This document shows positions 21,527-31,581 of a stretch of DNA of 64,000 nt, one piece after another. Origin of the DNA: Pelodera strongyloides (Eukaryota; Nematoda; Chromadorea; Rhabditida; Rhabditidae); NCBI GenBank assembly GCA_036852015.1, contig JAANDG010000025.1, positions 372,001 through 436,000 of the forward strand. The letters run 5' to 3'. The notes under the pieces were generated by a model that was not told the origin of the DNA, did not search any database, and was given only the letters and a program-made list of their open reading frames with translations. Positions within the stretch are counted from its first letter, which is position 1; the number at the start of each line of letters is the position of its first letter. A program made the translations under genes and the position numbers.

Positions 21527-21709
21527 TCAATATTTATACTCATACTCTGGCCCGCCGGAAAACAATGGATAGTAATTAATTCCGTCAAACATAAAATTTG
21601 CTTTCGTTGGCCCGTTGCCAATTTCGCTTTCAAGTTCGCTGTCCGTCGAATTGATATTGTAAATAAGAAAAGTTGCATTCGTGGCCCATGCGATTAGTTG
21701 AAGGAGTCT
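21527..21709 (-). CDS. Terminal exon of an unrecognised minus-strand gene
   Basis: An acceptor (TTTTCCAG on the minus strand) opens a frame of 60 codons, starting RLLQLIAWATNATFL and ending GGPEYEYKY, stopped by TGA at 21527-21529. The core SEIGN to GGPEY is conserved in the tandem copy at 20094-20276, where the reading frame is kept although the flanks have drifted more. Two N-x-S/T sites (NAT, NST) suggest an extracellular stretch. I do not recognise the family. Upstream exons should lie at higher coordinates; one possible partner is an open, splice-bounded stretch near 22367-22435, but a family A element and a plus-strand candidate lie between. Confidence 0.5.
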   Translation of the reverse strand, partial: RLLQLIAWATNATFLIYNINSTDSELESEIGNGPTKANFMFDGINYYPLFSGGPEYEYKY

Positions 21710-21757
21710 CTGGAAAATGTAGAATTAGAATTAGAATATGACGTCATGTATCGGGGG

Positions 21758-21942
21758 TTAAAGCGAAATACCGACCAGTTTCTGAAACACATCGAGCAGA
21801 TCAGCATTCATATGATGCAGCTTATGCAAATGAACATAAATAAGAATAAAAACTCGAGCTAAATTCGACCAAATTAACATAAATACCTAAGAACTCACTT
21901 GTCCACGATGCGTTTCAAAAACCGGCCGGGATTTCGCTTTAA
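21758..21942. repeat. CCGGCCGG-type TTAA MITE (family A, type I)
   Basis: Complete: TTAAAGCGAAATACCGACC at the left, AACCGGCCGGGATTTCGC then TTTAA at the right. The interior core is GAGCTAAATTCGACC. The right TTAA is shared with a family B-like element that follows. Confidence 0.9.
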
Positions 21943-22150
21943 AGTAGAATGGCACGCTGTTGTTTCAAACGTAACTACCGCCTATTATGTGCAAATTTCA
22001 CAGAATGGAACAAAATTTGCATTAAATTGCGGGAAGGTACTTTATCGATGCTACATTTCAAATCATGCACCGTACTTCTGTAAGGCAACTTTTAATAATT
22101 TAGCGATATTGAATACGATTAAAGCAGTAAAAGGGAAATCAAGGACATGA
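21939..22150. repeat. Diverged CACGTGG-family element adjoining family A
   Basis: Starts TTAAAGTAGAATGGCACGC, then GTTTCAAACGTAACTACC and TATTATGTGCAAATTT, the block order of family B. The right end is not identifiable, so the end given is approximate. Confidence 0.45.
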
Positions 22151-22219
22151 GTAAAAAGTATATGGAAATACTGAGGCATCGAACAATGGTATTAAGTATT
22201 AATTAGCCGAGCGCTACAG

Positions 22220-22324
22220 GTCCCGCAGCTGGACACTATCGACACTTCGACACTAACGCACATAATCGTGCCGAGACCCAGTGTCAATAGCTTCACCGAC
22301 GAGCTGGGCGCAATTCTTGCTTAG
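22220..22324 (+). CDS. Candidate terminal exon, 34 aa, unrecognised
   Basis: After CGCTACAG, a GC-richer frame of 34 codons runs to TAG at 22322-22324 (starts VPQLDTIDTS, ends TDELGAILA). An AATAAA follows at 22639-22644. No upstream exon is identified, and the length is short enough to be open by chance, so this is a candidate only. It conflicts with extending the minus-strand gene at 21527 through this stretch. Confidence 0.25.
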   Translation, partial: VPQLDTIDTSTLTHIIVPRPSVNSFTDELGAILA

Positions 22325-24336
22325 ACATACAGCCAAAAAAATCGTTAACCCCCCTACTTAATTCATTGTACAAATTCAGACATTCTACTCTGTCCTCTCG
22401 ACGTGGTCGTGTCAAAATATGTATCCCTAAGGAACTAAAAACGTTCGTAGACATTCCTTTTTGCCTAGAACGTCCCTTATGATTGAGAAAACCCCAGCAT
22501 TATTCCTTTAAATTTGCTGAAACAAATATTTCAGTTTTTGTAGAGAATTTCATTTGTTTTTTTTTTTGGTATTATTATCTATTTATTCATTTTTAGTGGC
22601 CTTATATTGTCAACAATTGTGCGGTACTTTGTTGTCGTAATAAATGTTATGTTATGTTACGTAAGCTGTAATAAAAAAAACAGTCGGTCGATATGTTCTT
22701 CGGCTTTTCACGTAGCCATTACTGTGCCCCTGCGAAGACAACATTTCCACTCTCCAATATTGACAAAGCTGTGTTTCTATTTAGAGAACGCCTGTGATCG
22801 TTCTTTTTGTTAGATTACTAAACTAGTACGTTGTTCTATACTCATTATCATGGCAAGCCGCGTTGCGCACTATAGAACACTCATTTGCATGCTTAATCTC
22901 CAAGTCCTACTGTAGTTTTCCTGTTTCCTTGCTTATTAAAAGAAGATTTTACTCAAGTACACATTTCGTGAGCTCAACGAGGCCGTTCCGTGTTATATTG
23001 TGAGTTGTTTTCTATAAAAAGAGCTGACACCGGATTACTGCCACTTGGAATCAAGAAAAACAAAAATCCTGCATTTTCAATGCACTCGAACGGATTAGCT
23101 TTAAGTGCTCTGGGTAAAGCTATATATTATAATAAAGCGTAAGATTTTACGTAAAAATATACTACAAAAGCAGTGATCTCTTGCTAATATAAGGGCGAAA
23201 GTAGAGGAAAATTAAATGAACATACTGTGCGGTCATAGAATTAGGCTCGATACTGTCGATTAGAATTCGACGTTATGTAGCCTAATGCGATGTCCCTGCA
23301 GGAGGTTAACGGCTCTCAGTGAAGATTTGTGAAGTTTTCAATCTAGTACTTAATTCGAAAAAAATGAACAAGATAATTGTTCGTAGTGTATGATATCATA
23401 GTAGTATGCTATAGTAGTACATCTATATCTATAGTAGTATCTATAGTAGTTTGTATGTGTATTAGTTTGGACCCTTGTTAGTAGGAACCGTTGTGAAGCC
23501 GTTCGTCTTAGGGGACCCTTTGGTTGCATGTGTTTCGACGTTTCAATAAACATTCACACAGACTACTTTTTTGAACGCGAGCAGCGCATGAATCGACAGC
23601 ACATGCTTAGTAGCATTTATGGCGAACTAGGCTTCCTGAATACACAGTCTCATCGACGGTAACTTGTATACAGTAAAGTAAACACAGTGACTTCGGAATT
23701 CAAATCAAAATGTTGAACAGATCAACTCGTTGTTCTGACCCTGAAATCAGCACAAAAAAGTCGGACTAGGGCCAGGAAAATTCCTTTCCTTTCGAAATTT
23801 GGCTCATTTCTATCGCAATGAACTTATCTTGCTCCGTGCGAATAAGAATAAGGGACACTAAGGCTATGTCTCATCATGTTTAAGGCCCAACAAAGAAAAA
23901 GATTGCCCTCAGGCTTATGCCCGCAGAATTTACCAAATCCTAATCACAGTAATTCAGAGTAACTTTTGTATTTGAGCCGTTTTAAGGGATAGAATTGCTC
24001 TAAGTAGTTCCAATCTTGCTAATTGCTCATGCGGAAGTTAAAGCGTTCCTGGTCTATAACCGTCAATCCATTACTACCATTGGCTACTGTAATTATTGGC
24101 TAATAACTACATACGACTTACGATGAGTCGCAGTGAAATGTTATTGAAGAAGTTACCTGCGCGTGATGTAACATTGCCTTTCCAAATTTTAAAGCAGTAT
24201 AACAGTCGGTTTGTGAAATATGTGCACTGTACACAGCACAAGTACCCCCTATATATGCTAATTATGAGCAATTCTGGGCAGTTTCTGGTCCGTTCACAAA
24301 GTAATTTGCATTGAATACACAGAAATACATAGAGTG
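22325..24336. other. Spacer with weak coding hints only
   Basis: Contains short open stretches on the minus strand (near 22367-22435 and 23785-23868) bounded by acceptor-like sites, but none long enough to call. Near 24190-24330 there is a very diverged family A or B remnant (TTTTAAAGCAGTATAACAG). A cluster of TATAGTAGTA repeats lies near 23398-23450. Confidence 0.4.
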
Positions 24337-25003
24337 CGGTCAAAACGGCTCAGGCAGCTCACGAGCCGGCTCGCCGAAGGGCGGCTCACGGGTTGAGCCG
24401 GCTCGCCTTTGACTCCCACACACGGCTCGGGGGTGAGCCGGCTCGCGTCTGACCTGGCTTGCGGCTCACGGGCCGAGCCGGCTCGCCTTCAACCCGAAGA
24501 CACGGCTCACCTGCGAACTGGCTCATGCTTATTTATATAATTTTGAAAAAAATGCTTAAATAAACAACCTAGTTTCAAAAACAGTTAAATGTGAAAAATA
24601 AACGCGTCTAAACTAGTTTTCCGGTAGTGTGCTACATATAAAGTAAATTTCATGAACGCTGCACTATGGTGGAAAGCCACAGGTGCCTAATTAAAGACAG
24701 AAAATAATTAGAAACACAAATAATTATGATACGAAACTATTGTGTTCACGGGAGAAACTAAAAAAACAGAAAATAATCAATCAATAATGGGCATGTACAA
24801 TTATAGTTGTAAACGCTCATTATTTCGAACTCCGCCCTCATTATGATGATTTTTGTGCATTGTAAACTTTGTACTAACAAAAAATTACCTTTTTTTACAT
24901 TTTGTTTGATTAAATAACGAAAATATTTTAATTTACTAAAACGTGAGCCGTACCCGCTTCTCTTTTTTTTTTAGCGGCTCACGGCTCGAGCCGTGAGCCG
25001 CTA
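24337..25003. mobile_element. GC-rich GAGCCG repeat element, possibly hAT-like
   Basis: 24337-24531 holds repeated GAGCCGGCTCGCC and CGGCTCACGGG words in an otherwise AT-rich region. 24973-25002 is a 30-bp perfect palindrome of CGGCTCACGGCTC, flanked by TTCTCTTTT and AAAAGAGAA. The AT-rich DNA between has no open frame of note. Subterminal arrays of GAGCCG-type words are common in hAT elements, but no 8-bp target duplication is evident, so the class is inference. Confidence 0.5.
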
Positions 25004-25064
25004 CCAAAAGAGAAGTGTTCAAAAACATCCTCGGTATTGCATTGCGAATACTCACATACACTTA

Positions 25065-25505
25065 TTAAAGGGCCGCGGTCACCGTTTTGACGCTTTTGTA
25101 TACTTTGTGTTTTTATTAACTGCACAGTATGAAAAATATAGTGTTGGAAAAAATCCGACGAAAAAACGCTGTTTTCTGCGAGCAATTCATTGATTAAAAA
25201 AGTTGCGTCCGATCCAAGGTCCACAGTTAGCCATAGAAAACCAAATGTTATAATACCCGCGAGTTATTAGACCGATTAATTAGTGGAACAACGTTCGTCG
25301 AGTCATTATCAGCACGGTCATATGCTGGACAATTACTAGGGTTACGGTGCTTATTGGTTCGAGGACAACATTTTTCGTCATCATTTTACTCGATGTTGCC
25401 GCATTCCTTGCAAAGCATTTTCCCAACACTATGCGTTACAAATTATGAAGATAATAAAAACACAAAGTATACATAAGGGCCAAAACGGTGACCGCGTCCC
25501 TTTAA
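25065..25505. repeat. Fold-back TTAA element, 441 bp
   Basis: The left end TTAAAGGGCCGCGGTCACCG mirrors the right end CGGTGACCGCGTCCCTTTAA, and GTATACTTTGTGTTTTTATTA mirrors its complement before 25480. Arms are about 55-60 bp; the interior is unrelated to other families. The right TTAA is shared with the family A element at 25502. Confidence 0.88.
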
Positions 25506-25683
25506 AGCGAAATAGCGGCCGGTTTTTGAAACGCATTGCGTACACATGCTACCTTATGCAGCAATGCAAATGTGCAAGAATTAGGATAAAAACTAGACCC
25601 CAATTAGACCCCACGTAGCATAAATGCATAGGAATGCAAGTACTTGAGATGTGTTTCAAAAACCGGCCGGTATTTCGCTTTAA
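25502..25683. repeat. CCGGCCGG-type TTAA MITE (family A, type II)
   Basis: Complete: TTAAAGCGAAATAGCGGCCG to CCGGCCGGTATTTCGCTTTAA, interior CTAGACCCCAATTAGACCCC. Confidence 0.92.
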
Positions 25684-26504
25684 CCACGCTGTTTTGTGCT
25701 TGCGCTGTTGATTTTCTTATTGGTCCCGCATAGCGTTCTACCGTACACACAAAAAAAGAATTCTAAATTATGCTTGCAAACGTATGCGAACGCGTCACAG
25801 AAAAATTAATCGGATTAAAAACACGAACATTCACCTGGGAAACAAAGAATCCGGAAAAAAATGCAAATGCAACGCAATGTTTTCCATTTTCTAATAAAAA
25901 CTGTGCTAAGTGAGCATAAAAACTGCTAACGGGAAAACAGCGTCCGTACTTACAGCTTGCAGCGTTTCACATGCATAACTTGGCACATAAGTCATACGAT
26001 GCTGATTGGTGAAATACATACTTGTTTGCAATTATGCCTCACAATTTCCAGTTGGCGTGTGTTAAAGAGGTAGGACACGTGGTTTGTGATCTTTGCTCCT
26101 TATGTTACGGTAGTACACAGAAAGCAAAAAGACTTTCATCATTTCATGTAGTACTTCATGGAAAAGTCGCGTGGTACTTTTTCTCTGGTCCCCAAGTTTA
26201 CCATTCTTCTCCAAAACGCCGCATACTGTAAACAGCGAACGATACCCTGATTTTCACTCTCACTTGTTCTATTTTGCCCAAAAAAATTGCATATCACCGC
26301 GCGCCATCTTGTTTTGCGCGGAATCTGTGCCAATAGCGAGCGAGGCAGCCTTGAACTAGTCTGATACTTTGTCCCTTTGTCGATTAACTATTGTGGGAAC
26401 ATCTTGGCTCACACAGCGAGTGCGCAACCATGCCGGACGAAAGAAAAACTTGGAGAAAAATGTATTGTATGGGTATTTTAGTACCCTAACCAAATGTTTG
26501 AGTT
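25684..26504. other. Spacer, no gene supported
   Basis: Contains a lone CACGTGGTTTGTGATC arm near 26077, like the family B left end. No splice-bounded frame or complete repeat is seen. Confidence 0.45.
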
Positions 26505-26692
26505 TTAAAGAGTAATACTGGCCGGCTTTTGAAACGTATCTCAAGTACTGAAGTACTAGAATTCCTATGCATTTATCTTTATGCGAAGTGGGGCCTAATT
26601 GGGGTCTAGCTTTTATTCTAATTTTTGAACATTTGCATATACTGCATAAGAAAGAAGGTGTACGCAATGCTTTCAAAAACCGACCGGTTTGA
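26505..26692. repeat. CCGGCCGG-type TTAA MITE (family A, type II), right end truncated
   Basis: TTAAAGAGTAATACTGGCCG at the left; interior GGGGCCTAATTGGGGTC; the right end stops after AAACCGACCGGTTT without TTAA. Confidence 0.82.
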
Positions 26693-26697
26693 AAACT

Positions 26698-26880
26698 GGC
26701 AACTTATTTTCAAAGCTTCAAACGTATAATGAGAACTTCAAATAATAGGAAACAATTGCATATGCATACTTCGATTTTGAGCTGCGAAACTCTTTTTATA
26801 CCCGAACACGAAATTTGCATTTCCGTAACGCACATCGGCATGCAAATTACGCTACAGTTACTCTTTTATATAATGTTGTG
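26698..26880 (-). repeat. Family K repeat, reverse orientation
   Basis: On the minus strand: TTATATAAAAGAGTAACTG, TAATTTGCATGCCGATG, TGCGTTACGG, CGGGTATAAAAAGAG, TTTCGCAGCTCAAAATCG, TATGCATATGCAATTG. Same order as the copies at 42975 and 61985. The distal GCCTCAGGC part is missing. Confidence 0.8.
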
Positions 26881-27523
26881 CCCCATCTACGACAGTTGTT
26901 AGCCAGACGACTACAGCAAATTAGACCCCGAGCGAACCGAGATCGCACTTTTTTTTTGCATGACGCGGTTGTCAATCATCTTGTCGACATAAATAGTTTT
27001 CAAAGAAAAAAAAATCTTAATGTACTTTAGTTACTTGGTAGACTGATCCTTTTTGACACTTTCAAATTTTCAAATTCAAACTATGGCCTAATTGTAAGAT
27101 TAGCAATTTGGCAGTTTTGATTGACAACCCCATATTGGTTTGGAAAATTCGCCCACAACTTTATTAATCTCCCCATTTAAACTAAACCGATGTAATCGCA
27201 GAAAATCTTTTTAGTTTCTTCTGTATTTCCAAGAATATGATTTACTTCCGAATATGATTTATTTTATTCGGAACAAAGCTGTATAAAAATTCAGCATTAC
27301 TTGATCAATACAACTGCGTCATTTTTCTAAGGTATTACTTGGGCAATGGGCAGTATCGGGAGTAAAATCACCAAATTTAAGACACAACGGCAATGGGAAG
27401 CATCGGGAGTAAAGTCACCAAATTTAAGACACAACGTCGAAGAAAGTCGAACGGATTCAGTAAAATCTGGTACAGCATGAGCATAGTATAGTGCTCAGAG
27501 ACAATTCAGGATGGGGTCTAATT
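26881..27523. other. 3' flank of the minus-strand gene, with a 47-bp tandem repeat
   Basis: 27342-27388 and 27389-27435 are a 47-bp direct duplication (GGCAATGGG, ATCGGGAGTAAA, TCACCAAATTTAAGACAC) with about three differences. The rest is AT-rich; no poly(A) signal on the minus strand is convincing. Confidence 0.6.
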
Positions 27524-28421
27524 TCAGCTCGTTTGTGGGTTCGTGATTTGGTGATACTTTAGCCGAAACAGTCCAAACCACTGGTGACCCACTTCACCGA
27601 GTTTGAGCTTAAGTGAAAATTGTCGGTGATGTTTTATGATTAGTAAACCAATGAAAATCGCCAATATAAAATGGGGCAACAACTCGGGGTGAAAGAAACA
27701 GTCTTTGTCGATAAGCTAACACAATTAGAAAAGTGTCTCAAACTAGAAACAAAGCACAAAACTAATAACCTGAGATAATTTGCCGCTGTATATGATGCTT
27801 GCGATTTCCATCAGACGTTTCAAATCCTTTGGACAGGAACGTTCAAAAACATCCATAACTTTTAGCAGGAGAAAAATCTTGTACGCAGTAACTTGAGTGG
27901 TATCCGTCGGAAACCACGGACCTTCACACTGAAGTAATATCTTGAAATTTACTGGCGTAACAGCCCTGCTCAAGAGCTCGTATGTACGAACAAACAGAAA
28001 ATTAACAAAAAATATTTTACCCTTCAAGAGCGTGCACCTTTATTCAAGGGACTACAAGATTTGCTTAGAACATGTTCCGCAGAGGTCCAAAGCATAGGCG
28101 ACGAGTTCCAGCATACATTTTCATGCGTCTCGCCGGTTAAATGTAACTTGCACATAAAAGCACGTAGCATGAGCTTTTCCCGATTTGTAACTTTCTTGTT
28201 AGACCCGCATAACTATTGTTTTGCGGAGAAATCACAAAAATAATAGTGCAACTTCATTTTCTCATGAGTTGGCACCTACAAAAATCTCTGAAACCCACTG
28301 CATCATGCAAAGAGTCCAATAGATTTTGGTAGTACTCCGTCGTCTTGAATTCTTTATTAGTTCCAAGCCCGGAGAGCAGGTCGAAAAATTCAGGAAATTT
28401 CTTAACGTTTCTTCTCAACAT
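27524..28421 (-). CDS. Unrecognised minus-strand gene, 3 exons, about 141 aa
   Basis: Exons in transcript order: 28421-28276, 27965-27770, 27607-27524. The first ATG follows directly on TTCATTTCAG, as in trans-spliced nematode genes. Exon 1 encodes 48 residues (MLRRNVKKFPEFFDLL...), ending in phase 2; exon 2 supplies the missing base and encodes 65 residues (AVTPVNFKILLQCEG... DLKRLMEIASIIYSGKLSQ). Exon 3 keeps phase, adding 27 residues to TGA, but its acceptor (CACTTAAG) is weak. The product looks soluble and helical, without signal peptide or membrane segment; I cannot name its family. An upstream exon starting at an ATG near 28660 (MCKCLFCNIW, donor GTAGGG) would join in phase but is speculative. 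The first intron contains an R repeat. Confidence 0.5.
28013..28112 (+). repeat. Dispersed 120-bp repeat, family R, copy 3
   Basis: CTTCAAGAGCGTGCACC, TTTATTCAAGG, GAACATGTTCCGCAGAGG and GGCGACGAGTTCC follow in the same order as in the copy at 5430. It lies in the first intron of the minus-strand gene, antisense to it. Confidence 0.8.
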
Positions 28422-29408
28422 CTGAAATGAACTAACTTTGTTATGTGAAGTTGTCGGCTGACAAAAAAGACTTCATTTCACGGGGTAGTTTAAGTTTAAT
28501 CACATTCATTATGTAATCCCGCTAAGGGCCGTCCGCTTTGTTTCGGCCGTCTAACAAGCTAACTGCTCGTTCACTCAGCTTATCATTGGTTTATCTTATA
28601 CTTATTTACCATCCCCTCCCTACCCAAATGTTGCAAAATAAACACTTGCACATCGCCCTAATTCTATCTGTGTGCATTACCAAAGTAGGTGAATAGGAGG
28701 AGCACATTAGGCTAGATTCAATTGTGTGTCTTTTTGCACACATACGTCTTTGGACACACGAAATTGGCACGTGTGGAGCGAAAAAACGACTAGGTAAAGA
28801 ATGTCAGCAGAGTAAAATTATGCAAAGAAGCCTAACAATAAGCCAAAAAATCTGCAAAAAAAGGTCGTAATGGAAGAAAGAAGAAACATCGTAAAAATGA
28901 TGTGGGGAGCCTCTTTTAGATACGAGACGATGATGATCGTAGTTTCTCAATTAAAGCGATACAACGGTCGGTTTGGAAACGTACGGTGCACAACTGCAGT
29001 CCCATATGCTGCATGAAAATGGGTATAATTAGACTAAAGAATCGGGTAGTACTGCGCAGTACGGCGCAGACTGGTGCCTAGGAGCCAGGAGTACTTTTTA
29101 CCACGGCTGGAGACGCTAGAAGATACAGGACCCTTTTATCAACATCTGTCTACCAAAACAATCCGTACACCTCCAACCATCTATTTTCCATTTCTTGTTA
29201 GCTAGGCTGCGGTGCCCCAGTTGTTTTATAAATGTGAGGTAGCTTAGCATTTTGAGCAACTCTCCTACCTCCTAACTCGGGGAGCAAATGTAATATTACA
29301 TAATTTTCGAATTTGAATATTTTCGGCAATACTACCTATAGAAATTGTTCAAAAAAGTGCTAGTGAACATATCCCTTTAATGTTAGGTCCCCTTGGAACG
29401 GATCCTAC
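28422..29408. other. Upstream spacer of the minus-strand gene
   Basis: Holds a diverged family A or B left end near 28950 (TTAAAGCGATACAACGGTC) without a matching right end. No other gene supported. Confidence 0.45.
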
Positions 29409-29826
29409 TTAAAGGGTCAGGCCCATTTCAACTGACCCCTATTTTTGATGATTCCGTCTGATTCTCCATGTCAAATATAGTAGGAGGCAATATTTTTCTA
29501 ATTTTCAAGCGCAAAATTCACGCAGTATTCAGCAATTTACCCCTGCCAGTCATACCCAACTATTTATCGCATTTGTCACGCCCCTTCGCGCTAATTGGGC
29601 AATATGCTCTATTGGGCGTGGCAATTGCGATATCGGCCAATCAGCGCGAATGGGCGTGCCAACTGCGATGGATAGCTGTGTATGACTGCTCACGGTAAAT
29701 TGCTGAATAATGAGTGATTTTTGCGCTTGAAAATTAGAAAATTATTGCATCCTACTATATTTGACATGGAGAATCAGATGGAATCATCAAATATAGGGGT
29801 CATTTGAAATGGGCCTGACCCTTTAA
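29409..29826. repeat. Fold-back TTAA element, 418 bp (family F)
   Basis: TTAAAGGGTCAGGCCCATTT mirrors AAATGGGCCTGACCCTTTAA. Further arms pair (ATTCTCCATGTCAAATATAG with its complement; TTCAGCAATTTACC with GGTAAATTGCTGAA). The centre is GC-rich with GGGCGTGGC and GCCAATCAGCG words. A single-armed relative lies near 33031-33190. Confidence 0.9.
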
Positions 29827-31410
29827 CAAAGTTTCCCGGGCCTGGTTACACAAGTTCAAGTGACTTTACTGGAACGTAGGCACAAGGAAGTAATCAGTTA
29901 CATAACAATAAGTGTTCTTGATAATCTTTATTATCAAATACAAATAGACAACTTACGAGTAGTTAGTTAAGCAGATTTAGTGGGAGTTGTAATCATCAGG
30001 CTGCCAATCAACTAAGTATGTTTAAAAAAAACAACGATCTGTAGCTGTAACCAATTACGAGTTGGGGAACTTCCGGTCGGAAGAAAAACGTAGTTAATCA
30101 CCTAATTATAAGCCTTGGAAAAGCTAGTTGGCGTATTCCCAAACAAAGATATTATTAGTTTTTTTTTCAATGTGAGGACATCCGCGGGCTTAGCTATGCA
30201 TGCGCTGCTGATGCAGCGACCGGGGTCGAAAAGGGGGGGGGGGTAATTATGGCTCAAATGTGGCACACTTTTTGCGCGCTATTACATTTGTAGACTTTCG
30301 CAAACCCTTGCTCCGCAGCGCATCCGGAGAAGAATGTTATCGTTGCGCAAGGCGCACTGCCGGTTTTGGAACCTCTTCATTACCATATTGGGGGAAATGA
30401 TTTCGTTACTGGGCATGAAGTTGGCTTGGCACACTTGTTCTTTTGTTTTGTGCACCGCACCGTACCACCGCACATGACCGCACAGTCGCCGCATGCGGTC
30501 AAACACAGCACGGAAACCGCACGAATTTACTAGACGTCACATGTGTACCAAAAGAAGTATGTGGACACCGCTCAGGCATTACGCTAGTCAGTGGACTTTA
30601 TGCCGTACAAACTACTTAACTGACACCGAAAATAACGGTACTTGTGTAAGCAACACAACAATAAAATTGCAAAATAAACTGTCTGACAATGAGTTCGAGT
30701 ATAACTGCCTAGGTCACAGGTCTGTCAACAAAGGGTTTGCCAGAAAACCATTTCGTGTGCCCTTTTTCAGCAAAACCTTTTCACTTGCAGCGGGGCACAA
30801 CGGCAGATACTACGGTATTCAGTATCCGGCTCTGGAACAGGGCTCGTAATATCGATGCTTATTAGTTTTCACGAAAATATTCGATAAAACGTCATCGCCT
30901 TGGCAATTTCCGATGGTTTACAAAAGTTCAAAAGTCGCTTATTTTTAGAACTTTAGTGAAGTAAAGTTCAACAGAAATCGGCAACCAGCTAACCATAAGC
31001 TGCAGGCGGCTTAACTTACAACCCCATGATGTGAAATGCTTTCGTGGGAGAGGCCTTTAATTACCCGATTAGCTGACAAGCCTTGATTGGCTTACGGCCC
31101 AGGTAAACATAAATAAATAAATAAATATATGGGTTACTGTTCTGGAGGTTAGTCTGTAAGCGTAAGCAGTGGAATAAATTATTGGCCACAACGATTAGGA
31201 TAGGATGCGTGTTGCAAAGTATGGTCCGGGCTTATGTTCCGACAGGCATTTCTGTCGCTTTGTAATGATTGACATTGACCAGGATGGTACTATAAAGAGG
31301 TATTCGTGTGTGTTTATGCTAATTGTAAGGTGGCTCGAATAGGGGACGATTTTTTATTCCAATCATACTCATTTGCATATTCGGATACATACTCGTGGGA
31401 ACGTAGTTAT
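29827..31410. other. Spacer, no gene supported
   Basis: Includes a GC-richer patch at 30180-30500 with frames open on both strands, but neither has convincing splice sites or recognisable protein sequence. A run of nine G bases lies near 30234. Confidence 0.4.
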
Positions 31411-31581
31411 TTAAAGCGAAATGCTAGCCCCTTTGGAAAACTTGCATATGATAAGCAAATCCTATGTATCCTATGCTAATTTTGTACGATCGTCCACGGC
31501 ACTCGTACAAAATAAGCATAGGATACATAGGATTTGCTTATCATATGCAAATTTTCCAAAAAGACTAGCATTTCGCTTTAA
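31411..31581. repeat. 171-bp palindrome, family C, copy 2
   Basis: TTAAAGCGAAATGCTAGCCC to its mirror CTAGCATTTCGCTTTAA. Both arms keep CATATGATAAGCAAATCC and its complement. The centre is TACGATCGTCCACGGC. The arms are complementary over about 78 bp with only a few mismatches. Confidence 0.94.

Larger units (their letters stand above)
19360..21709. repeat. About 0.95-kb tandem segmental duplication carrying an exon and 3' flank
   Basis: Unit 1 (about 19360-20276) and unit 2 (about 20325-21709) share, in order, AACACATTGAAAAA, AATGATAATTAG-ATAATTAATGTA, ACGGTTTTCGAGAAAAA, ACATACAAAAGAAC, TTTTATATTAGGCGGGTAA and the exon at 20094-20276 / 21527-21709. By eye, flanking parts are about 75-80% alike and the exon core about 92%. 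Unit 2 is interrupted by the fold-back at 21007-21483. Confidence 0.85.
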
